64,000 bases of DNA from Centrapalus pauciflorus (GCA_020465985.1 JAANYP010000302.1:40921-104920), one strand, 5' to 3'. Shown: positions 12,661-24,644, numbered from the stretch's first letter. Program-made: numbers and translations. The notes: a model not told the origin generated them from the sequence alone.

Positions 12661-13104
12661 TCTACTATAGTTGATCAAGATTTATTTCCTCAAACACCCT
12701 TGCTGCTGTAGATTGAGCTTAGGAGTGGTAAAAGCCGGAGGTGGTCATACTTGAAATAAAAAATTGATTAACCATTTAACCCCATTAATCAACAATTTTG
12801 CTTAAAAAACCAACAAAGATACAAGAAGTTTTGGTAGTATATATTTCTCTTATATTTTTGTGTCAATATAAATTTTATTACTTATATAATGAGTTCGGAT
12901 TAACATTTTTTTGTTAATATTGATCAATTTATTTTTTGTATCAAAAATATATCCACATAATCTTGTTACACGTGTAAATTTTTTTAAGGAAATATATTCT
13001 ATATTCGTGTCTTGACCCAACTTTTTTGTTTTACATATTTTATTAGTTCGCATCATCTTAAATTAAAACAAAACATCGGGGGTGATTTAATGCTTTTATT
13101 AAAA

Positions 13105-13466
13105 TGGTTAATATTGAAAATTTTTCATTAGCTTTTTACATTTTCATGATTAAATCTTTGAACTATTTTTTAATTGTTTAAGTCCCTAAAATATTTTGTC
13201 TTATTCAAAAGTATATATTTGACCAGTTACCCAACAAGTAACCTTTGTTTTTCACCCAATAATGTTGAATAAAACTCATTGTCATTCGTCATTTTAGCAA
13301 TTAAGTCTCTAAACTTTTTGTTTTACCGGCTCATCCAGTAGCCGATAAAAAATATATACTTTTGAATAAGACAAAAATAGTTTAAAACTTAAACAATTGT
13401 AAAATAAAATTAGGGACTTAACTGCGAAAACGAGAAAGGTTGGTTAGGTTCTTTCAATATTAACCC
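13105..13466. mobile_element. Foldback MITE, GGGTTAATATTG family, intact copy
   Basis: The termini GGTTAATATTGAAAA (left) and the complement of TTTCAATATTAACCC (right) enclose complementary arms with ATATATTTGACC and ATATATACTTTTGAATAAGAC. It is 362 bp. The flanks TTATTAAAA and TTATTTAAA could be a decayed target duplication. Confidence 0.7.
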
Positions 13467-13734
13467 TTATTTAAAAGTTCAATGTTTTGCGTCTATAAAT
13501 CTATAATAGATATCAATTATTTGAAGATGTTTCTTATAGAACCACATCAACAATGTGGATCGTTCCATGATGATTATCTCTTTTAGCAACACTTAATTTA
13601 CCATAATGTTCAAAAAATAGTTTTAAAAGCATTAGGGTTTAATTGAAACGAAAAAAATATTTAATGACCTTAATAAAAAAAATATGTTGCTATTTAAAAT
13701 ATGTATAAGCATGACACAAATTTGTATTCTTTTA

Positions 13735-14253
13735 GGGGTAATTGCGCAAAAAAATCATCAACTTGTCAGTTTTTTATGATTAAAACCCCAAACCATTTTT
13801 CGTTGCATAGAAAACCCCGAACTAACTAAAAATCAGTAAATCAAGATTTTATTAATGGGTAACCGGTTGAAACTGGTTATTAATCCTACGTGGACCGGTA
13901 AATAACCTACGTGGAATGAATTTTAATTGTTGAAACCGGTTGCCAAGTATTACACGTTATTTTAAACCCCCGTTGACAATTTTTACTTGTAATTTTTAAA
14001 CGGCATTACATCATCAACGGGGGTTTAAGTGATGTGTAATACTTGACAATCGGTTTCAACAATTAAAATTTATTCCACGTAGATTATTTACCGGTTCACG
14101 TAGGATTAATAACCGGTTTCAACTGGTCACCCACTAATAAAACATTGATTTACTGATTTTTAGTTAGTTCGAGGTGTTCTACGCAACGAAAAATGATTTG
14201 GGGTTTTAATCACAAAAAACTGAGAAGTTTGAGATTTTTTGCGCAATTATCCC
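13735..14253. mobile_element. Near-perfect palindromic foldback MITE (GGGATAATTGCG family, 519 bp)
   Basis: The two arms, about 250 bp each, are reverse complements of one another almost throughout. The left end is GGGGTAATTGCGCAAAAAAA; the complement of the right end is GGGATAATTGCGCAAAAAAT. Internal ACCGGTT-containing stretches mirror each other around about 13990. Flanks are ATTCTTTTA and TCTTTTTTA, a poor duplication. A transcript would fold into a long hairpin. Confidence 0.8.
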
Positions 14254-14830
14254 TCTTTTTTAAAGTCTCAAGATTGAAACGAAATTAAAGTTAAGTGGTT
14301 AAATATGTCAATAAAAATTTTAAGTAACCTAAGTAGAACAAAATTAAATTTTGAGTCGTTAAAGTACTAAGCAAAAGTATGAATAACATATGTGAAACTT
14401 TGTTATTGTTTAGTAACAGTTGCCCAAAAATCTATTCCATTATTTCAAACACTTAGGGGGTGTTTGGTACAAGGAAATGGTAGCAGAGAAATGGAATTGG
14501 AATGAATTCTCTTGTTTGTTTAAGTCTGAGAATCTAAAAATGAGAAATAAACCATTTCATATTCCCTATTTTCATTTCCCTCTCACATGTGAAGAAATGG
14601 TGAGAACTGAATTTTCTATTCTCTCCCAAAAAAAAAACACGGAGAGTTGATTTCTCCACTCCCCCCACCCCCAAACCTCCCAAGTCTGGTCATTTGCACC
14701 TGCTCACGTTGTTGTCTCTTCCCCCCTCAAACCCTAGAGAAAACCCTCTCATCTCTGTGACCAGCCACGCCGGCGACATGGGCGCCCAACGACCAGCAGG
14801 ATAGGCGGCGAATGGCGGCGACCAGTTGCG

Positions 14831-15067
14831 GTGACAGGGGTGGTGAACGAGAAAGGTATCTTCTCTCTTTCTTTCGACGGCGGCGGCAATAGCTTCTTCT
14901 CCTTCTCAATTGACGACACCGGCGACAATAGCTTCTTCTCCTTCTCAGTCAACGACGGCGACGACGGCGACGGCAATAGCTTCTTCTCCTTCTCATTTGA
15001 CGGCGGCGGCGACAATAGCTTTATCTCATACTTAAGAAGGGTATCTCTTTCTCTCGTTCAAAAGTAG
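14831..15067 (+). CDS. Small open frame of NSFFSFS repeats inside the TTA-flanked element
   Basis: It encodes 78 aa built from four imperfect copies of a Gly/Asp-rich spacer plus NSFFSFS. The DNA unit is GC-rich (GACGGCGGCGGC) and stands out from its surroundings. The opposite strand is also open (EKEKKLL repeats), as expected for a minisatellite. The frame may be a captured, truncated exon or a chance product of a repeat. No function is recognised. Confidence 0.3.
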   Translation: MTGVVNEKGIFSLSFDGGGNSFFSFSIDDTGDNSFFSFSVNDGDDGDGNSFFSFSFDGGGDNSFISYLRRVSLSLVQK

Positions 15068-16284
15068 AAACTAATTTTATCTTGATTTTCGTTTTTCTGG
15101 GTTGAAATCCATCATATACTTTATCTCATACTGATTTTGTGAAGGTGAGTTCAAAATTAGAATTTATTTTGTAAACTTAATGAGGGTTCAATCATTTTTC
15201 GATTGAAATTTCTACCATGTAGTTTGACCTTTGGATGTGGAACCATGCAATTTTATATCAGTTTATGATTTGCTTCAAGTGGAAAGGTGAAATTAATTGA
15301 TTACATTTTTTTTCTGCAGAGGCATGTTCTTTCTCTAAGGAATATACTTGCCAGTTAATTTTAAAACGATGATATGCCTGATCCTAAAATTAGTTCACAT
15401 CATGCCTCCTCCAATACCTGCATGAGATCAGTGTTTGCTAACTTGAGCAACAATTCTGTTTGTACTTCTTTTTCAATTTTGTTGGTGAAAGACCATGTTA
15501 ATTGATGTGAGGATCACTCCCTTGATGCCTTTGTTAATCGTTGATTTTTATAGGATGAGACGAGTTCTGTATATTTGCAAACAGAGCATCGGGAACTTTC
15601 CGATAAACTCTCGCTTTACTAATGATCTGCAAGCAGCAGAACATGGATTTATATATTGCTGATCACGCAGCTTCAGTAGCGAAGAGCGATGAACAGTTTT
15701 CCATTTATTTCATCGATGAACGTCTTAGAGCAAAGAAAACTGTATAAAAGCTACAAAAAGGTGACATGCTTCTTATTCGATCTTGGTAGAACAAAAGGGA
15801 CTCGTAGAACAAAAAAAGGTGACATGCTTCCAGTCCCAAGATCCAATTCCATGAGTTGAGTTATCTTTGTTCATTAGAATTATTTTCAATTTCATTTCCA
15901 TGCATAGTTTAGAAACCTATCTATCAATTAGGAAAAGTTCAGACATTATAGCTCACATTATAGCTTTGTAACTATGTTAAAAACATATCAAGATGTTAGG
16001 TTTGTAGATATTATTTGACATTATAGCTCACATTATATTATTTCACAAGTACACTAACCAGTGTAATTTACTTGCCATGAATGTGCATGAGCTTCCCTAC
16101 TTTAATCTTGATGGTTTGAGGTGCAAATTACAAGTCTAGTGGATGTTGTTGGTTTTGGTGCTGCTGTTCCAAGCCTGAATCAATTTGAAAAAAAGAAAGA
16201 ACTTTTGTTATTAAACCAAAACCAAGTCCCTTGTCTTACAATTCCAGATGTTGAAGTTTTTGTTGTTGTTGATGATATACATAT

Positions 16285-16351
16285 AGATCCATTAGCTCGA
16301 TTGGTAAGAGCGCCCGTGTGGGAGGATGGTGGTTCGATTCCATCTGGATCT
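16285..16351 (+). tRNA. tRNA-like sequence with shortened anticodon arm (probable tRNA pseudogene)
   Basis: The acceptor stem pairs 7 of 7 (AGATCCA with TGGATCT). The D-arm is AGCTC GATTGGTA AGAGC and the T-arm GGTGG TTCGATT CCATC. The 5' half resembles nuclear tRNA-Ile. Only about 16 nt separate the D- and T-arms, where about 23 are needed, so no normal anticodon stem-loop forms. The length is 67 nt. It could also be the head of a SINE. No A-run follows. Confidence 0.5.
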
Positions 16352-17261
16352 TTGATTTGGTTCGATTACTATTTTATGTTTCATTGTTTCAACAATTTGA
16401 ATGACTTTGTTTTGCTTGAATCAAATTGCAGTATTTTATTTAATATTTTTTGGGTTAAATTATGTTGGTAATTTTTTTGATTAATGAAATGTTTAATTAT
16501 TAGTATTTTATTAGGTTTGAATAATGAATTGTTATGAAAAAAATTCTAATTGAGAATAATAAAATTTATTATAGAATTCTTTGCTGAATTCTCTGTTGTA
16601 CCAAACAAAGGAAATGTTTCTATGTTACAATTCTCTGCTGAATTCTCTGTTCTACCAAACAGGTGAATCAATTCCCTTTCTCCAGACCAATTCCCTTTCT
16701 CAGCAATTCCATTCTCTGTTGTCATTTCTCTTTATTTCCATTCTCTGTACCAAACGCACCCTTAAAATCTGGTGATTAAGAATTTTGAATCTGGCGTATT
16801 GATTTAGAAATATTTTAGAATCTCCTTTTAAGTGAATTTTATGAAATCCTTTCAAATTGAAGAAATAAATCATTAATTTATACAAACACACGATATTTAA
16901 ATAAAACTTTATTGCTTGTGACTTATAGACCTTTTTATGTCCGCAATGCGAAGAGAAAGTGTAATCTGTTTCTCATTGCCTGTGGGTTTCAAAGTCATTT
17001 TGGGTTCGTTTCTTCAAATGGTGAGGTGTTGTTTGGTCTTCTAATAATTCTCTTTCCGACCTTCTCTCCCATGACAATAATGGCTTTGGAGCTCACCCGA
17101 GTCTTATTCGGTGGCATGCGTTGGCCGTCTTTATAGTTTGTGGTGATCTCGGAACCTCAAAGTCTTTTGTGACAAGGGCGCATCGTGGGATCTTCTATTC
17201 GAGGTTCAGTGTTCTTCCTTCCATTGGATTTTCAAAAGGGACAAGAAATTCGGCGTCTCTT

Positions 17262-17560
17262 AGATGCTAATGCAAAGAGAGAGAGTCATAGCATATGCAT
17301 CTCGTCAATTAATATGTCAAATATGTTAATTAATATGTCAAACTCACTTATATACATGGCACCATACTGTCACAATTAAACGGCTCGGGTGCGTGCTAAT
17401 GTAAAGATGTAGAGTCATAACATATTCGTCACGTCAATTAAAGGATCATGAGAAGAGTCAACCGACTCATGTCCTTGAACTTGCTGCTGTGACTTTTGCG
17501 TTAAAAACATGGCGCCACTATCTCTATGACACCAACTGCCTCCGGATGGCTGGTTTGTCT
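17262..17560 (+). pseudogene. Ty3/gypsy retrotransposon relic: RNase H fragment, partly duplicated
   Basis: The frame around 17400-17545 reads VITYSSRQLK, then PTHVLELAAVTFALKTWRHY, the RNase H signature of Ty3/gypsy polyproteins. A second copy of the start of this block (LMQRERVIAYASRQL) lies about 120 bp upstream at 17266-17312. It is interrupted by stops and followed by a poly-T tract. Confidence 0.8.
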
Positions 17561-17616
17561 TTTTCAGTTTTGGGAGTGACTTTTTTTCGGTTCTTGTATT
17601 GTTTGTTTGTGTATTT

Positions 17617-17617
<1 letters not shown>

Positions 17618-17663
<46 letters not shown>
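17618..17663 (+). repeat. Poly-T tract of about 46 nt
   Basis: Uninterrupted T run next to the Ty3 relic, possibly the poly-A tail of a retroposed sequence on the minus strand. The Phe-rich open frames over it are artefacts. Confidence 0.9.
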
Positions 17664-17666
<3 letters not shown>

Positions 17667-19124
17667 TTTCTTTTTTTAGGGTCTCCCTCTTTTCCTTTTA
17701 AAGTTGAGAAGTTTCATAACTTTTGTGTTTTTTTTTTGTTTGTTACACACGTATGTATGTATATATGTATATTTATTTATTTATCTCTATTGTTGGTAAA
17801 AAATATAAAACTTTATCATAAAATTCATTAAATCCTGCAACCTAAACGTAACGATCGTATGAATAGAAGGCGAAACTGGGGAGTTTTTGGACCCACAAAA
17901 GAGAGTCAAAGGTTGCTGCAACAAGTGGAAGACACAATTAACCTTTGACAAATCAAAACAACCACTCATTTATTGGTCTCTTTACTTCTCAATGGGCCTA
18001 TTGAAAAGCTTATCTACATCTTAATCATACATATATCAATTCCTTTTTTCCATTCACATCATTACAAGACTTAACTTATATAAATTTATGTCCACAACAT
18101 TTACTTTATTTTGCAACTTTTAATAATTTGTATAAATTATTTTAAAAAAGAGGGTCCGCGGATCCTTATCAAACGGAACCATAAGCAGCATAGATGAGAT
18201 AATCGTGTAACTCGTAGTTAAAAAACATGTGTCAGAGTTTGATACCTGAAAATTTCAGCTATGGATTTTGTGTTCACAACCAATGGACTACTATTGCAAA
18301 CACCGTGAAAGTTATATGTGATTATATTATATATAATACTTTGTTTTATCATTACAAAACGATGTACTCTTGCCTTATAATATTTTTGCCTAAGAAAACT
18401 ATAATATTGGTACGTTTATTATGTTACGGGCTAAGAAAAGTCCATGATGTAAAACTACTTCAATTAGTATGACCTAAAGTTAAAACCTGCATTGAAGTTA
18501 TGACTAAGAAGGACGTCCACACACTATGCTTTATTAAGACACTCATACGTTATCATTTTAATAGGACCTTTCTAATATATTTTTGTTCAATTGATTTACG
18601 TTAATAATTATTATGTTCAATCTGATTATAAATATACATATGAAAACATCACTTGTTGATAGGTCATACCAATCTACAATCATCAAATCATATCTCTGTT
18701 ATCCCCATATGTGATTAGGGGTGGCTTAGTGGTTGAGTCATGAGTTTCTCCAAAAGATGTCTCGAGTTCGACTCCCATAGGTTTCAACTCTTTAAGGTTA
18801 TCTGCTTTTCAGGAAAGAAAACCGTCTATCTATTCTTTTTAGATAATTTATCAAGGATTATAAATAATGTATACTTATGCTCCTTATTCGACTTCTCTTC
18901 ACCATGGTCAAGCATCCTGTAATATTTTTGGCGCATCCTAAGAATCGATCTTCATCATAATAACTTCATTTTTTCTTGCGCACCAATAGGTTTTGCATAC
19001 TAAATTCTTTTATCGGAACGTATATTAACGTTGTGTTGATGAAGTGATGTTATTTAAATACTAACTAGTTATCAATTTCCTTGTGAAACTAGATAAACAA
19101 CGTAGTCTTTGCTTTTTTCGTTGA
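17664..19124. other. Intergenic DNA with one SINE
   Basis: AT-rich. Apart from the SINE at about 18.72 kb nothing recognisable was found. Confidence 0.4.
18715..18930 (+). mobile_element. tRNA-derived SINE
   Basis: RNA polymerase III boxes at SINE spacing: A box TGGCTTAGTGGTTGAGTC (from 18722) and B box GAGTTCGACTCCC (18764-18776), preceded by GGGG. The 3' boundary is uncertain because no clean A-tail is visible. Confidence 0.65.
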
Positions 19125-19430
19125 TAGCAGTAATGTGCTTGATAAATACAATTTTTCAGACATCCAAATAATCTCCTTAATATTGTTTAAAATAAAAGCA
19201 ATAAAATTTGGAGTTGATCGTTGTGCGTGGTGAAAGTGGATGTCATTGAGGTGTTAGTTTTGGAGTTTTTAGCCAAATAGCAGTAATGTGCTTGATAAAT
19301 ACAATTTTTCAGACATCCAAATAATCTCCTTAATATTGTTTAAAATAAAAGCAATAAAATTTGGAGTTGATCGTTGTGCGTGGTGAAAGTGGATGTCATT
19401 GAGGTGTTAGTTTTGGAGTTTTTAGCCAAA
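19125..19430 (+). repeat. Perfect 153-bp tandem duplication
   Basis: The unit starting TAGCAGTAATGTGC at 19125-19277 recurs base for base at 19278-19430. Identity is complete, so the duplication is recent (or an assembly artefact). It is noncoding. Confidence 0.95.
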
Positions 19431-20797
19431 TCATAATGATTTTTATAAATATTTCCCAAAAAACGTAATACTTTTGCTTTTATTTATCAAAAGATAGCAG
19501 TTTTATCTATTTATATGGTATCGGTTCAATGATGAATTTAATAATCCAAAAAAAATCAATAACATAACAATATTTTCTGGTGAATAGATCAAATGAATTT
19601 AAAAATCATGCAATGTGTTCATATAACTAAGTTTATCAACATGAATAAAATTACAAAACTATAGATAATTATATGAATTTTTTTTAAATTCGTTATGGTG
19701 ATTTTTAAATTGTTTTGAAGTTAGTATAACGTTTGATCTTAGTGTCAGAATTTCATGAATGTTAAGTGTTTTTTTAACGAAATGTGAGTTAAAAATTGAG
19801 TGAATTTTCTTTTTTAAAAATGATTGTTTTGTCATTTGAAGGAAGTAAAAAAAGAAAAAAAAGAAGAAAGACCATTTTGTGGTTAGGAAAACTGAGTGAG
19901 AAACTAAATTTAAAAACTTTTATATTTTGGCTAATATTTTTTAAAACTACTATATTGTGGTTATTTTTTAAAAAAAAAAACTACTATATTTTGGCTAACA
20001 TATTTTGATAAATAAATTTAAAAAAAAAAACTATGTGTTGGTATATATTTTTTAAAACTATTTATATTTTAGCTAATAACTCCTTAGTTTGAGGACACAA
20101 TCTGCTGGCTACAAATTGGATCTTTTATTTCTGTGCTCATATAAGCTAATTTGCAATATAAGATTTTTCTTATATTTTTTTAGATAGGATTCATGGGGTT
20201 TTCCTTATTGCTAGGAGGTGGTGACGGTTGACTGTTGTATGTGTGTATCTTCTCCTTCCAGATTTATTTGGCGACGATTTTTTGGTTTGGAGTTTTTAAT
20301 AAACTAAAAACATTATGGTTTTTAAAAAAACACATTTTAGGTATGAAAAACGTGTTTGGATGTGTTATTTTGCCTCATTTATTTTTCATTCTTTTTTATA
20401 ACATAGATGGGGTAACTAGATTTAAAACAAAAAGTGAAAACCTCAAATATGTGTTTTAAATTTTATTTGTAATTTTGAAAGCTAAAAACTAAAAATATCA
20501 AAAAACAATGGAGTTGAATGCTTTTTCCAGAAACCTTTGTTTTTGATGAAAATTTTTACCGAAAACATATCAACTAAAGGGGTACTTTTCTAAGAAAAAT
20601 ACTTGTTACCAATTTTCCAACGAATCATCACTTCACATAAAAATGAATGCTATTTCAACTATTCCAGGATTCATATTCGAAACCGGTAACACTTAAAACA
20701 TAACACGGAGACCTCATAAAAAGTTTTTCATCTCTTATAAATGGCTAGTTCATTTGATTCATATGTTAGAATGGATAATTTATTTAATTTAATAAAT
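19431..20797. other. Intergenic DNA, nothing recognised
   Basis: AT-rich, with short A-runs and recurring TATTTTGGCTAA or TATTTTAGCTAA words near 19920-20080. No coding evidence. Confidence 0.35.
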
Positions 20798-23700
20798 TCC
20801 CCCTATATATTACCCAAGAAGGAGAGAGAGTGTTCTCCTCTTGGGGTAATCTCAGCCGTCCATTTTTCTGAAATTAAATCACAGCCATGTTAATTGAGGT
20901 ACTTCTGTTGATGCATAGAGTACCGATAACCAATGCACTATTAAACTGTAATTCACAACCGTCCCAATCTGCAGTTTCTGAAAATTAATACGTAATTTCC
21001 AATTTACCCTTGCCAAACTATTTATAAAGCCATAAGTTGGACAGTTAACATGGACAAATTTGTCTACACAAAATACAACCACCCCACTATCTACATTTTT
21101 AGGAAAAACTGCAATCTACAATACAAACTAATAAAAGGCTACATCCACACAAATTTTTTTATACAATCAAGTATCGAAAAGAACCACTTTCTCTTTAAAT
21201 TGTTCTTCCTGCCTTCCTGGTACCTTTCATAATCATTCAAAATTCAATCGTGGCAAGTCGGCAACATTCAGGTAACCTTTATATTATATAATTTACCTCA
21301 TATTTCTATCGTTATTTATGAATTTCTTTATGAAGCTAAACACTGATACAGAAAACAAAATGAATACATTAATCAAAACATGAAAGGAAAGATTCACGTA
21401 AATAAATTCATTTCTATAATTTATATCTTTGTTCATATTGCATTTCCATTTAATTTTATTTGTAGAAGAGTTGCAGTTTTAGTGAACATAACTCTCAGTC
21501 AAAACATGAGACGAAGAATACAAGTAATAAATTCATTTCCTGAAATTTACATTTTCGTTCATTTTGTATTTTTATTACATTGTCATTCAATTTGCAATTT
21601 TTACTAAATTTTATTGTAGAAGATCACTGTCAAAGCAAAACTCTCACTCAATTGAAAAGTTTTCAGGTAAGTTTTTAAATTTACTTCTATAATTATACAA
21701 ATTTTTTAATTTATACTAATTATTTTTCTTTGATATAATCATTCTAACATGATACACGAAACACATACAATTCTACTTCTATAATCATTCAACTTTATCG
21801 ACAAATAATATGGTCTCAATAAACTACACTATCATAAACATTTCTGCTTATTATTTCCGTTTTGCATACTTATAAATAGATGAATTAAGATTTTGTTCTA
21901 CGTGTTTCTTTAAGATCTTTATGTTTTCAAAAATAATATTATAACTCACAAACTTTTAACCATTAATAAATATTTCTAAACGAGTTATTTAATATAATCA
22001 TATTTATTTAAAAAAAATTGTCAAACACATGTTACTGAATTGAAAAACTACATCCATAATTTTTCTTAAAATAAAAATCATTTCTTCACTTTTTAACATA
22101 AAAACAGAGAGAGTGAAAAAGAACAATCAAAACATATACAACAATTATTGTTACGTTAAAATAAGCCTATTCATTACTTAGAAACTTTTCCTTCTCTTAT
22201 ATAGTTAAATAAATTATACTAAGAAAATAACGTCATGGTAAAAAACATGTTTGTTTTCCAATAAATACGTATGAAAATTTATAGAGACCATTAACAAAAT
22301 TTTACATTTTCATTCTGTTTCAGCAACATTAAAATAGTTAAAAAAAAAAAAAGACATGAATATGAATAGAACAATCAATAACTTCTATTGAAACAAATAA
22401 TGACTTTATAAATTAGAGAAACAGGGAAATATGGAAGAGATTTGGGACTTACCGGCACCACAAGTCCACATGAAGCAATTCTTTAGACGATAACTACAAA
22501 ATTAAATAAGAAAAACCAAAATATTGTTATATGTCCAAGCTGAATGAATACAAAACTACTTTAAAAAACTATTTCAAGAATTTAATAGAAACAATATATG
22601 ATAAAATATCAATAATTTTTTTCCAAATAAATTTACATATCAATTGAGTGGAACTCATTTGACATTCACTAATCTCAATTTGCAAAACTCTCTACAAGGG
22701 AACTCAACTAAAAATAAATCTAGACAAGACACAAACAAAATTCATATATCATCGACTAAACCAAGAAGTTTATGAATATAACAAATGAAACTAATATGTA
22801 TAATATGTGTTTAGATCTCCTAAGAGAAATAGATCCAATAAACAAAGTTGCCAAATCAAAGCATGTACGTCATCTCAAATTCAAGACTGATCACACGCAA
22901 GTAAACTATTTCAAATTTGAAATTAAACAAAATATAAATATTAAATTTAACAAACATGTTATTTTATTGAACCATCTGGCTCATGTACTTATTAACATTA
23001 GATCTACGAAAAAACCCATGGTTTCATAATTTTTTTAAACAAATTAACAAAATAAACAAAACGGTATCTACAATTAATGAAGCAACAGGCTCAACCGGAA
23101 AAAAGAATAATGTGAACACCAAGCAAAAGAGGTAAAATTGTCATCTCGGAACCATGACAACCAAACTTCTCATACATTTGATAGGCAATGATAAAGGCAG
23201 AAAAGAGAGTTTATAAAAGGGTATCACCTTGTCGGCTACACGGTGGCACCACCGTAGCCATGAATACGACTAGATAGTTGAAGCACTCAAGCCATCATCG
23301 CCACGGGGAGAAGTGGTTGTACCATCACCAGTTAGAGAGTATACCATCATCAGTCATCAACGCTGACGAGAGTCAGCTTGACGATACCTTTTATGCGACG
23401 GCGGTCCGTCTAGGGTTTACCATAGGGAATACGACAGGGGAAAGGAAACAGTGAGGTGTTGGGGTTTGTTACCATGTTAGGTAGGGTTAGGATTAAGAAT
23501 ATGCATTGGTGAAAGAGGTGTGGGTTATGGGTCGGTAACTCGCCCATGACCCACAATTTACCCCTCCTATTAGATTTCTTCTATTAATATGTATAAGTAA
23601 TTAAGTATAACTCATGCTCATATTATTTTGAACCTTTATTAGTATTTTAATTTAATTTATATATATATAACAATATTTGTTTTATTTTCCATCAAACACT

Positions 23701-24644
23701 ATAGTTAAAACCTTAAATGGTGCAAGGTCATGTAATAAAATTTGTACAGGTGCTCAGATCTCTTTGTGGATGGAAGCATCTTGAACAATTCTATGTATGA
23801 TTACTTGATTTCTCTTCTTCAGTTAAAAAACTCAACTAAGGTTATTTATTTTGATATCTAGAATTCAAAGTTCATGTTAATCAAAATGTATTGTAATTGA
23901 ATGCAATATTATTTTTTTTCCTTTTCTTTTTACGATTAAAGTACATGATCAAAATTAGTATTCTTTTAATCAAGCATGCATTGTATAATTCACTTGGTTT
24001 AACAATTTACTTCACGACCTGGTTTCCATCATGCCAAGTTCATGTTGTGGTAAATCCATCAACTGGTATTACCCGTCATACCAGCAATTAATTGAATTTT
24101 ATGTCTATTATTTTTTAAGCTCATGTATTTCTATATGGATTTGATATCAACTGTCTAAAAAGAAACAGAAACTGCCAAAATCACCAACATTTCTCCAACA
24201 TGTCCAGGTCGACAGAATAAAACCATTTATTCTCTTTGTACACCATATTTTGGTTTTTTGGGTTTCATTAATTCAAAGTTTAGCATGCGCTATGATTTAA
24301 AAAACTATTGAATTTGAGGAAGATTGTAAGAGTAAGAAAGAATTTAGGGGTGATAATAGTGAGTTAATTAGGTTGTTTTGGTATAAATAGTGATAGTTAA
24401 CAAGGAAGGTTAAATGACAAATGTGGTAAGGGAAAAGCTTAAATGACAAATGTGTATACTACTGAGATTTTGTGCATTTAAAAGTTTGCATACATAAATG
24501 TTTACGAGCAAATATATGTGAATATATGTTGTCATAAACAATATAAATGGATAATTGGGTTGTTATTTTAGGCATTTATTAAAATTTATGCTTTTTATAA
24601 ACATAAAAAATAACATCCCGTGCACCGCATGGGTATTACACTAG
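20798..24644 (+). mobile_element. Probable nonautonomous Helitron (3.8 kb)
   Basis: The 3' end is convincing: stem CCCGTGC/GCATGGG with an ACC loop, 7 nt, then CTAG|T at 24644. The proposed 5' end is TCCCCCTATATATTACCC at 20798, followed by AATCTCAGCCGTCC, a block common just inside plant Helitrons. The base before TC is T rather than the expected A, so the left end is less sure. The interior is AT-rich, with a more GC-rich, possibly captured patch at 23.2-23.5 kb. No Rep/helicase is seen. Confidence 0.6.

Larger units (their letters stand above)
12137..14419. repeat. Large inverted-repeat (foldback) region with nested elements
   Basis: The left arm at 12137-12290 and the reverse complement of 14270-14419 share GTTACTAAA at the tip, TTTTGTTCTACTTAG and TTTAACCACT in the same order, with about 155-bp diverged arms. 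Inside lie an L1 fragment, a GGGTTAATATTG-type foldback and a GGGATAATTGCG-type foldback. It may be one 2.3-kb element carrying passengers. No target duplication was recognised. Confidence 0.45.
14456..16761. mobile_element. 2.3-kb TTA-flanked TIR element with gene-like cargo
   Basis: The ends GGGGGTGTTTGGTACA (14456) and the complement of TGTACCAAACGCACCC (16761) match at 14 of 16 positions and are bounded by TTA (14453-14455 and 16762-16764), as in PIF/Harbinger or Tourist elements. TGGAATT-type subterminal repeats recur at both ends. No transposase is present. The interior holds a GC-rich stretch with AACCCTAGAGAAA leader-like sequence, an exon-like minisatellite frame, splice-site-like motifs near 15320 and 15553, and a tRNA-like sequence. 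It looks like a nonautonomous element that picked up host DNA. Confidence 0.7.

Noticed and set aside
16285..16351. Functional tRNA-Ile gene
   Set aside because: The anticodon arm cannot form, so it is listed only as tRNA-like.
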